A stretch of 64,000 bases of DNA from Microbispora sp. ZYX-F-249 (GTDB lineage: Bacteria; Actinomycetota; Actinomycetes; Streptosporangiales; Streptosporangiaceae). The translations under genes were made by a program, and so were the position numbers. Position 1 is the stretch's first letter, and each line of letters begins with the position of its first letter. The stretch spans positions 62,001-126,000 of the forward strand of contig NZ_JBDJAW010000009.1 in NCBI RefSeq assembly GCF_039649665.1, given 5' to 3'. Below are positions 35,856 through 47,904 of the stretch, piece by piece. A model generated the notes under the pieces. It saw only the letters and a program-made list of their open reading frames with translations, was not told where the DNA came from and did not search any database.

Positions 35856-37274
35856 GTGCGCGAATATCTCCTCTTGGCGCTCGTGGCGGCTGCGGTGACG
35901 TACCTGCTGGTGCCGCCGGTCAGGGCGTTCGCGCTGCGCATCGGCGCGGCGCCCGAGGTGCGGGAGCGGGACGTGCACACGGTGCCCACCCCGCGTCTGG
36001 GCGGGCTCGCGATGTTCGGCGGGATGGCGGCGGCGCTGCTCGTGGCGACCAAACTGCCGTACGTCGGCGGCGCCTTCGACAGCGGCCAGACGGGGAAGAC
36101 GGTGGTCGCCCTCCTCGCGGCCGGCGGAGTGATCGTCATCACCGGGTTCCTGGACGACTGGCTCGGCATGGACGCGCTGGTCAAGCTGGGCGGCCAGATC
36201 GCGGCGGGCGGGCTGCTCGTCTACTTCGGCATGTACCTGCAGTTCCTCCCGATGCCTCAGTCGATGGGCGGTTCCCAGGCCCTCGACAAGACCCTGTACA
36301 CGATCCTCACCATCATGATCGTCGTCGTGGTGATCAACGCGGTGAACTTCGTCGACGGTCTGGACGGGCTGGCCGCGGGCATCGTCGGGATCGCCGCGAT
36401 GGCGACCTTCGCGTACTCGATCGTGCTGCAGCAGACCGCGAGCGGGTCGCGCATCAACGGGACCGCCGCCATCGCGGCGATCCTCATCGGGATGTGCGCG
36501 GGCTTCCTGCCGCACAACTTCAACCCCGCCAAGATCTTCATGGGCGACACCGGCGCGATGCTGATCGGCCTGCTGCTCGCCGCCTCGCTGATCACGAGCC
36601 TGTCGTCGGTCGAGCCGGACGCGGTCGTCGGCAAGATCAACCGGTTCCCGGTGATCCTGCCGCTGGTGCTGCCGATCGCGGTGGTGGTGCTGCCGCTGGC
36701 CGACCTCGTCATGGCCGTCATCCGGCGGACGTCGGCCGGGATGTCCCCGTTCGCCCCCGACCGCGGCCACCTGCACCACCGCATGCTCGACATCGGCCAC
36801 TCCCACCGGCGCAGCGTGTTGATCATGTACGCGTGGACGTTCCTGTTCGCCTTCGCGATCGTCGGCCTGTCGATCGGCGGCGTGCCGCTCATCCTGTTCC
36901 CGCTGACGATCGTGCTCGCGGTGGCGGTCCTCGTGATCATGGGTCTGCCGCGGTGGCGGTCGCGCCGCAGCGCCGCCCAGGAGCAGAAGGGCGACCAGCG
37001 GGCCGATGCGCGTCCGGCCGGGAGCCGGCCGGACGCCCCCGCCCCCGCCCCCGCCGTGCGCACGACGACGGAGCACGACACGCTCGTCTATCCCGTCGTC
37101 CCCGCGCCGGCGCCTCCCGTCGCTCCCGGCCCCGTCACTCCGGGCCCTGCCGCTCCCGCCGCTCCGGGCAGGCTTCCCGCCCACGGCCGGCATCCCTATC
37201 CGGGTCAGGGCGCCCCGGGCGGCCCGGGGGTCCCTCCGACCACTTCCCGAGCCGACACGGGGACCTTCCGCTGA
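35856..37274 (+). CDS. wecA: Polyprenyl-phosphate GlcNAc-1-phosphate transferase (WecA/MraY family)
   Basis: About 472 residues. Ten to eleven membrane helices cover residues 1 to about 375, followed by a Pro/Ala-rich cytoplasmic tail (about 375-472). Signatures: VPTPRLGGLAMFGG, GFLDDWLGMD, NAVNFVDGLDGLAAG, KIFMGDTGAM and the DRGHLHHRMLD loop, which is of WecA type rather than MraY. It loads a sugar phosphate onto decaprenyl phosphate, the first step in making arabinogalactan-like, teichoic or other wall polymers. GTG 35856 fits the first helix and has AGGAA upstream; a TTG at 35814 is an alternative. It precedes the atp genes, as in other actinomycetes. Confidence 0.9.
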   Translation: MREYLLLALVAAAVTYLLVPPVRAFALRIGAAPEVRERDVHTVPTPRLGGLAMFGGMAAALLVATKLPYVGGAFDSGQTGKTVVALLAAGGVIVITGFLDDWLGMDALVKLGGQIAAGGLLVYFGMYLQFLPMPQSMGGSQALDKTLYTILTIMIVVVVINAVNFVDGLDGLAAGIVGIAAMATFAYSIVLQQTASGSRINGTAAIAAILIGMCAGFLPHNFNPAKIFMGDTGAMLIGLLLAASLITSLSSVEPDAVVGKINRFPVILPLVLPIAVVVLPLADLVMAVIRRTSAGMSPFAPDRGHLHHRMLDIGHSHRRSVLIMYAWTFLFAFAIVGLSIGGVPLILFPLTIVLAVAVLVIMGLPRWRSRRSAAQEQKGDQRADARPAGSRPDAPAPAPAVRTTTEHDTLVYPVVPAPAPPVAPGPVTPGPAAPAAPGRLPAHGRHPYPGQGAPGGPGVPPTTSRADTGTFR

Positions 37275-37420
37275 CCCGTCCCCGCAGGTGGACGCCGACC
37301 CGAAACGCCTGGTAAAGGCGGCACTCCGGGGCTTGTGATAGCTTTCACTAGCAAGGGGCGAGGGCAACGACGCCCCTGCAGGTAGCAATCGCTCGTTTGA
37401 CAACCGATTCTGGAGTCCCA

Positions 37421-37843
37421 TTGCAGGCCAACGACGTGCGCGTTCTCAAGGGCGCCGCCGTGCCGACCTTGATCGTCGGTCTTCTCGCCGCGCTCGTCGC
37501 GGTGTTCACGACCGGGGCCAAGGGTGCGTTGGGCGCCGGCATCGGTCTCCTGGTCGTCGCCGCCTTCTTCACCATCGGCCTGATCGTCGTCTCCTGGGCC
37601 GGCCGGGTCTCGCCGATGGCGATGATGACGGCCGCCGTGGTCGGCTACGTCGTCAAGGTGCTGGCGATCATGGCGATGCTGAACGCCTTCGACGGCACCA
37701 CCGCGTTCAACTCCCGCGTGTTCGCGCTGAGCGTCATCGCGTGCACGCTCACGTGGACCATCGGTGAGATGCGCGGATTCATGAAACTCAAGATGCTCTA
37801 CGTGGAGCCTGAGGCGAAGGTTCCCGGGCAGGGCCCGTCATGA
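37421..37843 (+). CDS. atpI: ATP synthase-associated membrane protein I (AtpI-like)
   Basis: About 140 residues with four hydrophobic helices (near 12-30, 38-60, 65-85 and 95-115). It begins QANDVRVLKGAAVPT, the usual start of the actinobacterial protein in front of atpB. The AtpI family is thought to help assemble the c-ring or handle Mg2+. I use TTG 37421, because GGAG lies just upstream and the conserved region begins there; a TTG at 37397 would add eight residues. Its stop overlaps an ATG at 37840. Confidence 0.7.
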   Translation: MQANDVRVLKGAAVPTLIVGLLAALVAVFTTGAKGALGAGIGLLVVAAFFTIGLIVVSWAGRVSPMAMMTAAVVGYVVKVLAIMAMLNAFDGTTAFNSRVFALSVIACTLTWTIGEMRGFMKLKMLYVEPEAKVPGQGPS

Positions 37844-37905
37844 CCGCGCGTACGGGGCAGCCCGATATGACTAGTCCGCATGGCTCCTGCTATCGTCGTG
37901 CCGCG

Positions 37906-38121
37906 ATGAGCGAACAGGAGCGCAGGCCCGAGACCGACGGCCGCGACTTCGCCGACGCCGCCTGGTCAGTCCCGAGCTATCTGCTCTCCGGGATTCTGGT
38001 GTGGGGCGGCCTCGGCTGGTTGCTGAGCTGGTTGACCGGCGTGCATGCGTTCATCCCCATAGGCGTCATTCTCGGGGTCGGGCTGGCTGCCTACCTCGTC
38101 TATCTGAAGTACGGCCGCTGA
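37906..38121 (+). CDS. AtpZ/AtpI-family small membrane protein
   Basis: 71 residues with two membrane helices (about 18-38 and 45-67; SVPSYLLSGILVWGGLGWLLSWL, PIGVILGVGLAAYLVYLKYG), the layout of AtpZ. AtpZ and AtpI form a membrane complex in some bacteria. I prefer ATG 37906 because the residues before it look unconserved; the ATG at 37840, which overlaps the atpI stop (ATGA), would add 22 residues and is a real alternative. It is part of the atp operon. Confidence 0.7.
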   Translation: MSEQERRPETDGRDFADAAWSVPSYLLSGILVWGGLGWLLSWLTGVHAFIPIGVILGVGLAAYLVYLKYGR

Positions 38122-38176
38122 CAGCGGGCCCGCTTCCCACGCTCTTCTGTTGATCCAATCGTTGAAGGGAACGCCC

Positions 38177-38257
38177 GTGCGCGAGCGTAGCGAACGGACG
38201 AACAAGCACATGCTTCGGGCATTCGGCCCCGAGCAGGTAGGCGAGGTGGCCAAGTGA
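38177..38257 (+). CDS. 26-codon leader ORF coupled to atpB
   Basis: GTG at 38177 is preceded at six bases by GAAGGGA, a very good ribosome site. The frame encodes a basic peptide (RERSERTNKHMLRAFG ...) and stops at TGA 38255-38257, overlapping the atpB GTG as GTGA. This suggests that translation of the peptide controls ribosome loading on atpB, perhaps setting the output of the a subunit. No known domain. It may be a non-functional coupling device rather than a stable protein. Confidence 0.5.
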   Translation: MRERSERTNKHMLRAFGPEQVGEVAK

Positions 38258-39042
38258 CCCCCCTCAAGCTCGTCGCCGATGACTTCACGGCGCCGGGACC
38301 GTCCATCTTCGACTTCCCGCCGCTGTACGAGGGTGCGCCGTACTGGCTGACCAAGCCGGTCCTGATGGCGATCTTCGGCGCCCTCGTGGTGTCCGCCGTG
38401 GCGTGGAGCGCCTTCGCCAACCCGAAGCTCGTGCCCCGGGGCATGCAGAACATCGGCGAGATGGGCTACATGTTCGTCCGCGACCAGGTCGCCCGGCCGT
38501 TCCTGGGCAAGGACGCCGAGCGGTGGATGCCGCTGCTGCTCAGCTTGTTCTCCCTGATCCTGCTGTGGAACCTCTTCGGCGTCATCCCGCTGATCCAGAT
38601 CCCGGTCGCGTCGCACATCGCGTTCCCGGCGGTCTTCGCCGCAGTGATCTACATCATCAAGGTCTACCTGGGCATCAAGCACCAGGGCCTGGGCGGCTAC
38701 TTCAAGAACATGATGTTCCCGCCGGGACTGCCCAAGCCGATCTACGTGCTGCTCGCGCCGATCGAGTTCCTGTCGAACCTGATCATCGCGCCGTTCACGC
38801 ACGCCGTCCGACTCTTCGCGAACATGTTCGCCGGCCACCTCATCCTGGCCTTCTTCAGCATGGTCGGGTTCTGGTTCCTCTTCGAGAAGCTCACGCCGCT
38901 CGGATCCGGCCTCGGCGTGCTGGGCGTCGTCATGACGATCGCGATGACCGGCTTCGAGATGTTCATCCAGTTCCTGCAGGCCTTCCTGTTCACCATGCTG
39001 GCCGCCATGTACATCGGCGGCTCGCTGCACCCCGACCACTGA
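38254..39042 (+). CDS. atpB: F1Fo ATP synthase subunit a
   Basis: 262 residues, six to seven membrane helices; forms the proton half-channels beside the c-ring. The essential Arg is in FTHAVRLFANMFAGHLIL (about residue 187). The C-terminal helix pair (MTGFEMFIQFLQAFLFTMLAAMYIGGSL) is standard. GTG 38254 has GAGGTGG six bases upstream and overlaps the stop of a 26-codon leader ORF. First structural gene of the Fo part. Confidence 0.95.
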   Translation: MTPLKLVADDFTAPGPSIFDFPPLYEGAPYWLTKPVLMAIFGALVVSAVAWSAFANPKLVPRGMQNIGEMGYMFVRDQVARPFLGKDAERWMPLLLSLFSLILLWNLFGVIPLIQIPVASHIAFPAVFAAVIYIIKVYLGIKHQGLGGYFKNMMFPPGLPKPIYVLLAPIEFLSNLIIAPFTHAVRLFANMFAGHLILAFFSMVGFWFLFEKLTPLGSGLGVLGVVMTIAMTGFEMFIQFLQAFLFTMLAAMYIGGSLHPDH

Positions 39043-39086
39043 CGGTCCCCGAAAGTTCCGCCCCCGGACTAAGACCAGACCGGTGA

Positions 39087-39353
<267 letters not shown>

Positions 39354-39382
39354 CGTACCCACTCTGACGGAAGGCTGCACCC

Positions 39383-39928
39383 ATGACTATGGCAGCTACG
39401 TTCCTCGCGGCTGAGGGCGAGAGCCCCCTCATCCCGCATGCATACGAGCTGGTCGTCGGCAGCTTCGCCTTCCTCGTCGTCTTCCTCGTCGTCGGAAAGA
39501 TCCTCACCCCGCGCATCCAGAAGACGCTGGCCGAGCGGACCGAGGCTATCGAGGGCGGCATCAAGAAGGCCGAGGACGCCCAGGCCGAAGCCCAGCGCAC
39601 TCTGGAGCAGTACCGGGCGCAGCTCGCGGAGGCCCGCCAGGAGGCGGCCCGCCTGCGCGAGGAGGCCCGCGAGCAGGGTGCCGCGATCAAGGCCGAGCTC
39701 CGTGAGGAGGCCCAGGCCGAGGCGCGGCGCATCATCGAGGCGGCGCACGCCCAGATCGAGGCCGACCGCCAGCAGGCGTTCACCCAGCTGCGCGGTGAGA
39801 TCGGGCGTCTGTCCACCGAGCTGGCGAGCCGCATCGTCGGCGAGTCGCTCGAGGACGAGGTCCGTCAGCGCCGCATCGTCGACCGGTTCCTCGAGGAGCT
39901 CGAGGGCCGCCCGGAGGCGGTTCGCTGA
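39383..39928 (+). CDS. atpF: F1Fo ATP synthase subunit b
   Basis: 181 residues. One membrane helix near residues 24-44 (LVVGSFAFLVVFLVVGKIL) is followed by a long charged helix (about 50-165, rich in Glu, Ala and Arg) forming the peripheral stalk. The ATG start has GGAAGG eight bases upstream. The stop and the next start share one base (TGATG), so atpF and atpH are translated together. Confidence 0.95.
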   Translation: MTMAATFLAAEGESPLIPHAYELVVGSFAFLVVFLVVGKILTPRIQKTLAERTEAIEGGIKKAEDAQAEAQRTLEQYRAQLAEARQEAARLREEAREQGAAIKAELREEAQAEARRIIEAAHAQIEADRQQAFTQLRGEIGRLSTELASRIVGESLEDEVRQRRIVDRFLEELEGRPEAVR

Positions 39929-40737
39929 TGCGCGGCCTCAGCAGGACCGCCCTCGCGGAGGTCGAGGAGCGGTTCAACACCGCCGCCGCGACCGCCGACC
40001 TCGGCGCCCTCGCCGAGGAGCTGTTCGCCGTCGCCGACCTCTTCGACCGCGAGCACGGGCTGCGCCGGGGTCTTTCCGACCCCTCGCGCCCGGCCGGGCA
40101 GAAGGAGAGCGTCCTGCGCTCCCTCCTGCAGGGCAAGGTCGGCGACGCCGCACTGGAGATCGCGGCCGCCGCCGTCATGGCCAAGTGGTCCGGGGCCGGC
40201 GACCTGCCGGACGCCCTGGAGCGCATCGGCGTGATGTCCGCGGCCGCAGAGGCCGAGTCGGACCGCCGCCTCGACGACGTCGAGGACGAGCTGTTCCGCT
40301 TCGGCCGCATCCTCGCCGCCAACCCGGAGCTGCGCCGCGCGCTCAGCGACCCGGCCATCCCGGCCGAGCGCAAGCGCGAACTGCTCGGCACGCTCATCGG
40401 CGGGAAGGCCGCCCCCTCCACCGTCCGGCTCGTCACGCAGGCCGTTGTGCACCCGCGAGGACGTAGCCTGGAGACGGCGCTGGAGGAGTTCGGCTGGATC
40501 GTCGCGCGGGCGCGCGAGCGCCTGGTGGGCGTGGTCCGCAGCGCGGTGCCGCTCACGCAGCAGCAGAAGCAGCGGCTCGCGGCCTGGCTGCGAGCCACCT
40601 ACGGGCGAGACGTCCACCTGAACGTCGAGGTGGACCCGAAGGTGCTCGGTGGGTTCTCCGTGAGGGTCGGAGACGACTACATCGACACCACGATCGCCGG
40701 ACGTATCGAAGAAGTCCGCCGCCGGTTGGCCGGCTGA
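39928..40737 (+). CDS. atpH: F1Fo ATP synthase subunit delta (long actinobacterial form)
   Basis: 269 residues, some 90 longer than the E. coli delta subunit, the usual length in actinomycetes. The conserved C-terminal part is KQRLAAWLRATYGRDVHLNVEVDPKVLGGFSVRVGDDYIDTTIAGRIEEVRRRL. It links the top of F1 to subunit b. The N-terminal region holds an extra helical segment (SDPSRPAGQKESVLRSLLQGKVGDAALEIAAAAV). Start ATG overlaps the atpF stop. Confidence 0.94.
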   Translation: MRGLSRTALAEVEERFNTAAATADLGALAEELFAVADLFDREHGLRRGLSDPSRPAGQKESVLRSLLQGKVGDAALEIAAAAVMAKWSGAGDLPDALERIGVMSAAAEAESDRRLDDVEDELFRFGRILAANPELRRALSDPAIPAERKRELLGTLIGGKAAPSTVRLVTQAVVHPRGRSLETALEEFGWIVARARERLVGVVRSAVPLTQQQKQRLAAWLRATYGRDVHLNVEVDPKVLGGFSVRVGDDYIDTTIAGRIEEVRRRLAG

Positions 40738-40761
40738 GGCGAATAGGGAGACAAGAAAGAG

Positions 40762-42411
<1,650 letters not shown>

Positions 42412-42414
42412 CCC

Positions 42415-44743
<2,329 letters not shown>

Positions 44744-44814
44744 GACGCCTTCGACGCCTGTACGGCACGGCCCCGGCCGCGCCGTACAGGCGTCCGTCGA
44801 AAGGGAGCTGAGAA

Positions 44815-45216
44815 GTGGCAAAGCTTCGCGTGGGCGTCGTTTCGCCGGAACGTGAGATCTGGACGGGCGAGGCCGACATGGTCATTGCCAAGACCGTGGA
44901 CGGCGAGATCGGTATTATGCCGAACCACGCTCCCGTTCTCGGTGTCCTCGTCGAGGGCGGGGTGCTGCGCGTCAAGCGCGGCGACGGAGGCGACCTCGTG
45001 GCCGCGGTGCACGGCGGATTCATCTCCGTCGCCGACAACGACGTGTCGATCCTGGCGGAGGCGGCCGAGCTCGGCTCCGAGGTCGACGTCGCGCGGGCCA
45101 AGGACGCGCTGCAGCGTGCTCAGGCCTCGATCGAGGCCGACCAGGAGGACGCGGACGCACGGCTCAAGGCCAAGCGTGCGGCTGCCCGTCTGCGGGCGGC
45201 CGGCGAAGAGGTCTGA
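44815..45216 (+). CDS. atpC: F1Fo ATP synthase subunit epsilon
   Basis: 133 residues. The N-terminal beta-sandwich (KLRVGVVSPEREIWTGEADMVIAKTVDGEIGIMPNHAPVLGVL) is complete. The C-terminal helical hairpin (about 88-133, rich in Ala, Glu and Lys) is present and could inhibit ATP hydrolysis. GTG start with GGGAGCTG upstream. Last Fo/F1 subunit gene; the DUF2550 gene follows after 19 bp. Confidence 0.95.
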   Translation: MAKLRVGVVSPEREIWTGEADMVIAKTVDGEIGIMPNHAPVLGVLVEGGVLRVKRGDGGDLVAAVHGGFISVADNDVSILAEAAELGSEVDVARAKDALQRAQASIEADQEDADARLKAKRAAARLRAAGEEV

Positions 45217-45235
45217 CAACAGGAGGAGGGCGGCA

Positions 45236-45634
45236 TTGGCGGCGCTTGGGATACTCGCGGGCGTCTTCGCCGTGGCCGCGCTCCTCGTCCTCCGGGGCTT
45301 CGTGCTGGCCCGGGCCCGGGGCACGATCGTCTGCCGGGTACGGGACGACCGGGGAGGCTGGAAGAGCGGGGTCGCCCGCTATGTAGGGGGAGAGCTCCAC
45401 TGGATCCCGTTCCTGGGACTCGGATTGAGGCCGCGCCACGCGATCGCGAGGCGCGGCCTCACCGTTTCCAGCCGGAGGATGCTCGACACGGGTGAGGGGC
45501 CCGCCGGCTACTGGGCCGTCGTCTGCTCGGCCGAGCGTGGCCCGCTGTCCCTCGCGATGAGCGAGGACGCGCTGACCGGCTTCCTGGCCTGGCTCGAGTC
45601 CGCCCCGCCCAGCGCCCACCTCGACGCGGCGTGA
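45236..45634 (+). CDS. DUF2550 family membrane-anchored protein
   Basis: 132 residues: one N-terminal membrane helix (about 3-23, LGILAGVFAVAALLVLRGFVL) and a small soluble domain (CRVRDDRGGWKSGVARYVGGELHWIPFLGLGLRPRHAIARRGL). This family sits right after atpC in many actinobacteria; its role is unknown. The TTG start at 45236 is chosen for the excellent AGGAGGAGGG five bases upstream. A terminator follows the stop at once, so it ends the atp operon. Confidence 0.82.
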   Translation: MAALGILAGVFAVAALLVLRGFVLARARGTIVCRVRDDRGGWKSGVARYVGGELHWIPFLGLGLRPRHAIARRGLTVSSRRMLDTGEGPAGYWAVVCSAERGPLSLAMSEDALTGFLAWLESAPPSAHLDAA

Positions 45635-45636
45635 AT

Positions 45637-45657
45637 CGCCGCGCCTCCGGCGCGGCG
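45637..45657. terminator. Terminator at the end of the atp operon
   Basis: Perfect 9-bp arms CGCCGCGCC (45637-45645) and GGCGCGGCG (45649-45657) with a TCC loop, two bases after the DUF2550 stop. It may also serve the convergent adenosyltransferase gene. The rest of the gap up to 45785 holds nothing recognisable. Confidence 0.7.
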
Positions 45658-45785
45658 CTCGGGGCGCTCACACCCGCCGGGTCATGCCCGAAGGCGGGAA
45701 CAGGCCAGCCCTCGTCGCCGCTTGGTCGCTTCGCTCCCACGCGGCTCCTCAGTCCAAATCGGCGGCGCGCCCCTCGGCGACTGTG

Positions 45786-46376
45786 CTAGCGGGTGGCGCC
45801 GGGCTTCCAGAGGATGTCGTCGCCGGCGGAGGCCACGCGGCAGAGGATGAACATCAGGTCGGACAGGCGGTTCAGATACTTGGCCGTCAGAGGGTTCACG
45901 TCGTCGTGCGCCTCCAGCGCCGCCCAGGCCGCCCGCTCGGACCGCCGTACGATCGTGCGGGCGAGGTGGAGGAAGGCGGCGGGCGGGGCGCCGCCCGGAA
46001 GGATGAAGCTGCGCAGCGGCTTCAGCTCCGCGTTGAAGCGGTCGCACTGCTCTTCGAGCCAGGTGATGTACGACTCCTCCACGCGCAGCGGCGGGAACTC
46101 GTAGTCTGCCACGACGGGGCAGCACAGGTCGGCGCCGACGTCGAACAGCTCGTTCTGCACCCTGCGCAGGACGGCCGCGACCTCCTCGGGCAGGCCCCCC
46201 GTCGCGAGGGCCACACCGATGGCGGCATTGGCCTCCTCCACGTCGGCGTAGGCGGTCAGGCGGGGGTCGGTCTTGCGGGTGCGGCTCATGTCGCCAAGGG
46301 CGGTCGTGCCGTCGTCGCCGGTCTTCGTGTAGATCTTGGACAGGACGACAGGCTTGTCGTTATCGGCTCGGGTCAT
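45786..46376 (-). CDS. Cob(I)alamin adenosyltransferase, PduO type
   Basis: About 196 residues of the PduO/MMAB family, which attaches adenosine from ATP to cobalamin to make coenzyme B12. Motifs: KIYTKTGDDGTTALGDMSRTRK (ATP-binding, about residues 12-34), DVEEANAAIG and FILPGGAPPAAFLHLARTIVRRSER, with the conserved Arg pair. YLNRLSDLMFILCRV is the C-terminal signature. The likely client here is methylmalonyl-CoA mutase, whose partner genes (epimerase, MeaB) lie 11-14 kb away. ATG 46376 is preferred; GTG 46394 is an alternative. It lies 28 bp after a TetR gene on the same strand. Confidence 0.9.
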   Translation of the reverse strand: MTRADNDKPVVLSKIYTKTGDDGTTALGDMSRTRKTDPRLTAYADVEEANAAIGVALATGGLPEEVAAVLRRVQNELFDVGADLCCPVVADYEFPPLRVEESYITWLEEQCDRFNAELKPLRSFILPGGAPPAAFLHLARTIVRRSERAAWAALEAHDDVNPLTAKYLNRLSDLMFILCRVASAGDDILWKPGATR

Positions 46377-46404
46377 GCCGCTCAGCGTAGTCACCGGCCC
46401 CGGA

Positions 46405-47037
46405 TCACTGGGCGGAGGCCGCCATGGGGCCCTCGGAGGCGAAGGTGCGGCGGAAGATGTACACGCAGGCCTCGACGAGCTGCTCGGTGGGCGGGGACGG
46501 TTCGGTCACCACCCACTCGATGAGTAACTCGGTGAGGGCGCCGATGAGCCCGAGCGCCAGCAGGTGGAGGTCGAGGGGAGGCATGCGGGTCGCGCCCCGC
46601 GCCGAGGACTCGATGACCTTGGTGAACGAGGCCACCGCCTGCTGACGGGCGCCGCTGAGCACGTTGCCGGCCCGTCGCACCTCGAGGTGCATCAGGCGGG
46701 CGCGCCGTACGTCCGCGGTGACGAAACGGATGTATTCGGCGATGCCGGCGACGATGCGGTCGTCGAGCGCGGGCGGGGCCTTGTCGATGGCCTCGGTGAC
46801 CGACCTCAGCGTCTCCTCGATGCACCGCTCGTAAACCGCGCGCATCAGGTCCTCGCGGCTGGAGAAGCATTCGTAGAAGGCACGATTGGAGATGCGCGCC
46901 GTCGCGCACAGCCTCTCGATGGTGGTGGCATGGAAGCCGGGGTGGGCGAACAAGGTGTATGCGGCCGATATGAGCCGTTCCCTCCTGTCTGCAAGCCTTT
47001 CGGCAGCCGACATCCCCCGATAGTCCCGTCCCGCCAC
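46405..47037 (-). CDS. TetR family transcriptional regulator
   Basis: 210 residues. Helix-turn-helix at about 22-66 (RRERLISAAYTLFAHPGFHATTIERLCATARISNRAFYECFSSREDL). The remainder is an all-helical ligand domain without identifying motifs. GTG start at 47037 with GAGGTG five bases upstream. It is upstream of, and probably co-transcribed with, the PduO-type adenosyltransferase. The promoter overlaps a perfect 9-bp inverted repeat, which points to autoregulation of the pair. Confidence 0.87.
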   Translation of the reverse strand: MAGRDYRGMSAAERLADRRERLISAAYTLFAHPGFHATTIERLCATARISNRAFYECFSSREDLMRAVYERCIEETLRSVTEAIDKAPPALDDRIVAGIAEYIRFVTADVRRARLMHLEVRRAGNVLSGARQQAVASFTKVIESSARGATRMPPLDLHLLALGLIGALTELLIEWVVTEPSPPTEQLVEACVYIFRRTFASEGPMAASAQ

Positions 47038-47075
47038 TTTTCACCTCACCGTGTCATGGTCCCCCCAGAACTCAC

Positions 47076-47126
47076 ATTATGAACGCAAGATCCTTTTTGT
47101 GGAAGTGCTGGGAAATAAGCACTTCC
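47076..47126 (-). promoter_or_regulatory. Promoter and operator of the TetR/adenosyltransferase pair
   Basis: On the minus strand: -35 TTCCAC (47099-47104), 17-bp spacer, -10 CATAAT (47076-47081). A perfect 9-bp inverted repeat, GGAAGTGCT (47101-47109) and AGCACTTCC (47118-47126), overlaps the -35 box. A regulator bound there would block RNA polymerase. The whole 47038-47225 gap is unusually AT-rich for this genome. Confidence 0.6.
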
Positions 47127-47225
47127 GGGCTATGCCAAAGAGGGTCAATAGCTTGACAAGGCCGTCAAGAGGTCAGCACGCTTACCAATTGAGATAGATC
47201 ACTCTCGCTGCAATTGCATCGGCAA

Positions 47226-47873
47226 TTACATCAGACCGCGCGCCAGGGCGGTCGTCACCGCGGCGGTGCGGTCGGACACGTCGAGTTTCGCGAACACCCG
47301 CAACAGATGCGTCTTCACCGTGGTCTCACTGATGAACAACGCCCTGCCGATCTCGGCGTTCGTCAGCCCCCGCGCGACCAGGGCCAGCACCTCCGTCTCC
47401 CGCCGGGAGAGGGCGGTCGCGGCGGGGGCGCGCAGGCGGGTGACGAGCTTGGTGGCCACCGAGGGGGACAGCACGGTCTCCCCGCGCGCCGCCGCGGCGA
47501 TCGCGGCGATCAGGTCGGCCCTGGAGGTGTCCTTCAGCAGGTAACCGGCGGCGCCGGCCTCCACGGCGCGGACGATGTCCTGGTCGGTCTCGTAGGTCGT
47601 GAGCACGATCACCCGGGTCTCGGGCCGGGCCGCGAGGATGCGCGTCGTCGCGTTCACGCCGTCTCCGCCGGGCATCCGCAGGTCCATCAGGACGACGTCG
47701 GGCGCGAGCGCCGAGGCGCGGGCCACCGCCTCCTCGCCCGATCCCGCCTCACCGGCCACGGTGATCGCCGGATCGGACTCCAGCATGCCGCGCAGTCCCT
47801 CCCGTACGACGGGATGGTCGTCGACGATCAGCACGCGGACCACGGGGTCATCGGACACGGGCGGCATGGGCAT
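47226..47873 (-). CDS. NarL/LuxR-type response regulator
   Basis: 215 residues. Receiver domain (about 9-125) with the phosphorylated Asp in VVLMDLRMPGGDG (about residue 60), acidic pocket VLIVDDH, and the Lys of YLLKD. LuxR-type helix-turn-helix at about 148-210 (LSRRETEVLALVARGLTNAEIGRALFISETTVKTHLLRVFAKL). I choose ATG 47873 because GGAG lies seven bases upstream; an ATG at 47924 would overlap the kinase gene and has no ribosome site. It is the last gene of the ABC exporter/two-component operon. Confidence 0.9.
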   Translation of the reverse strand: MPMPPVSDDPVVRVLIVDDHPVVREGLRGMLESDPAITVAGEAGSGEEAVARASALAPDVVLMDLRMPGGDGVNATTRILAARPETRVIVLTTYETDQDIVRAVEAGAAGYLLKDTSRADLIAAIAAAARGETVLSPSVATKLVTRLRAPAATALSRRETEVLALVARGLTNAEIGRALFISETTVKTHLLRVFAKLDVSDRTAAVTTALARGLM

Positions 47874-47904
47874 GGCGGGCTCCGTACTGCTCGGGGACGG
47901 GCGT

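Noticed and set aside
47128-47205. Minus-strand sequence CTCAATTGGTAAGCG resembling a tRNA D-arm.
   Set aside because: The D-stem and acceptor stem do not pair, and no T-arm GTTCGAATC follows; treated as chance.
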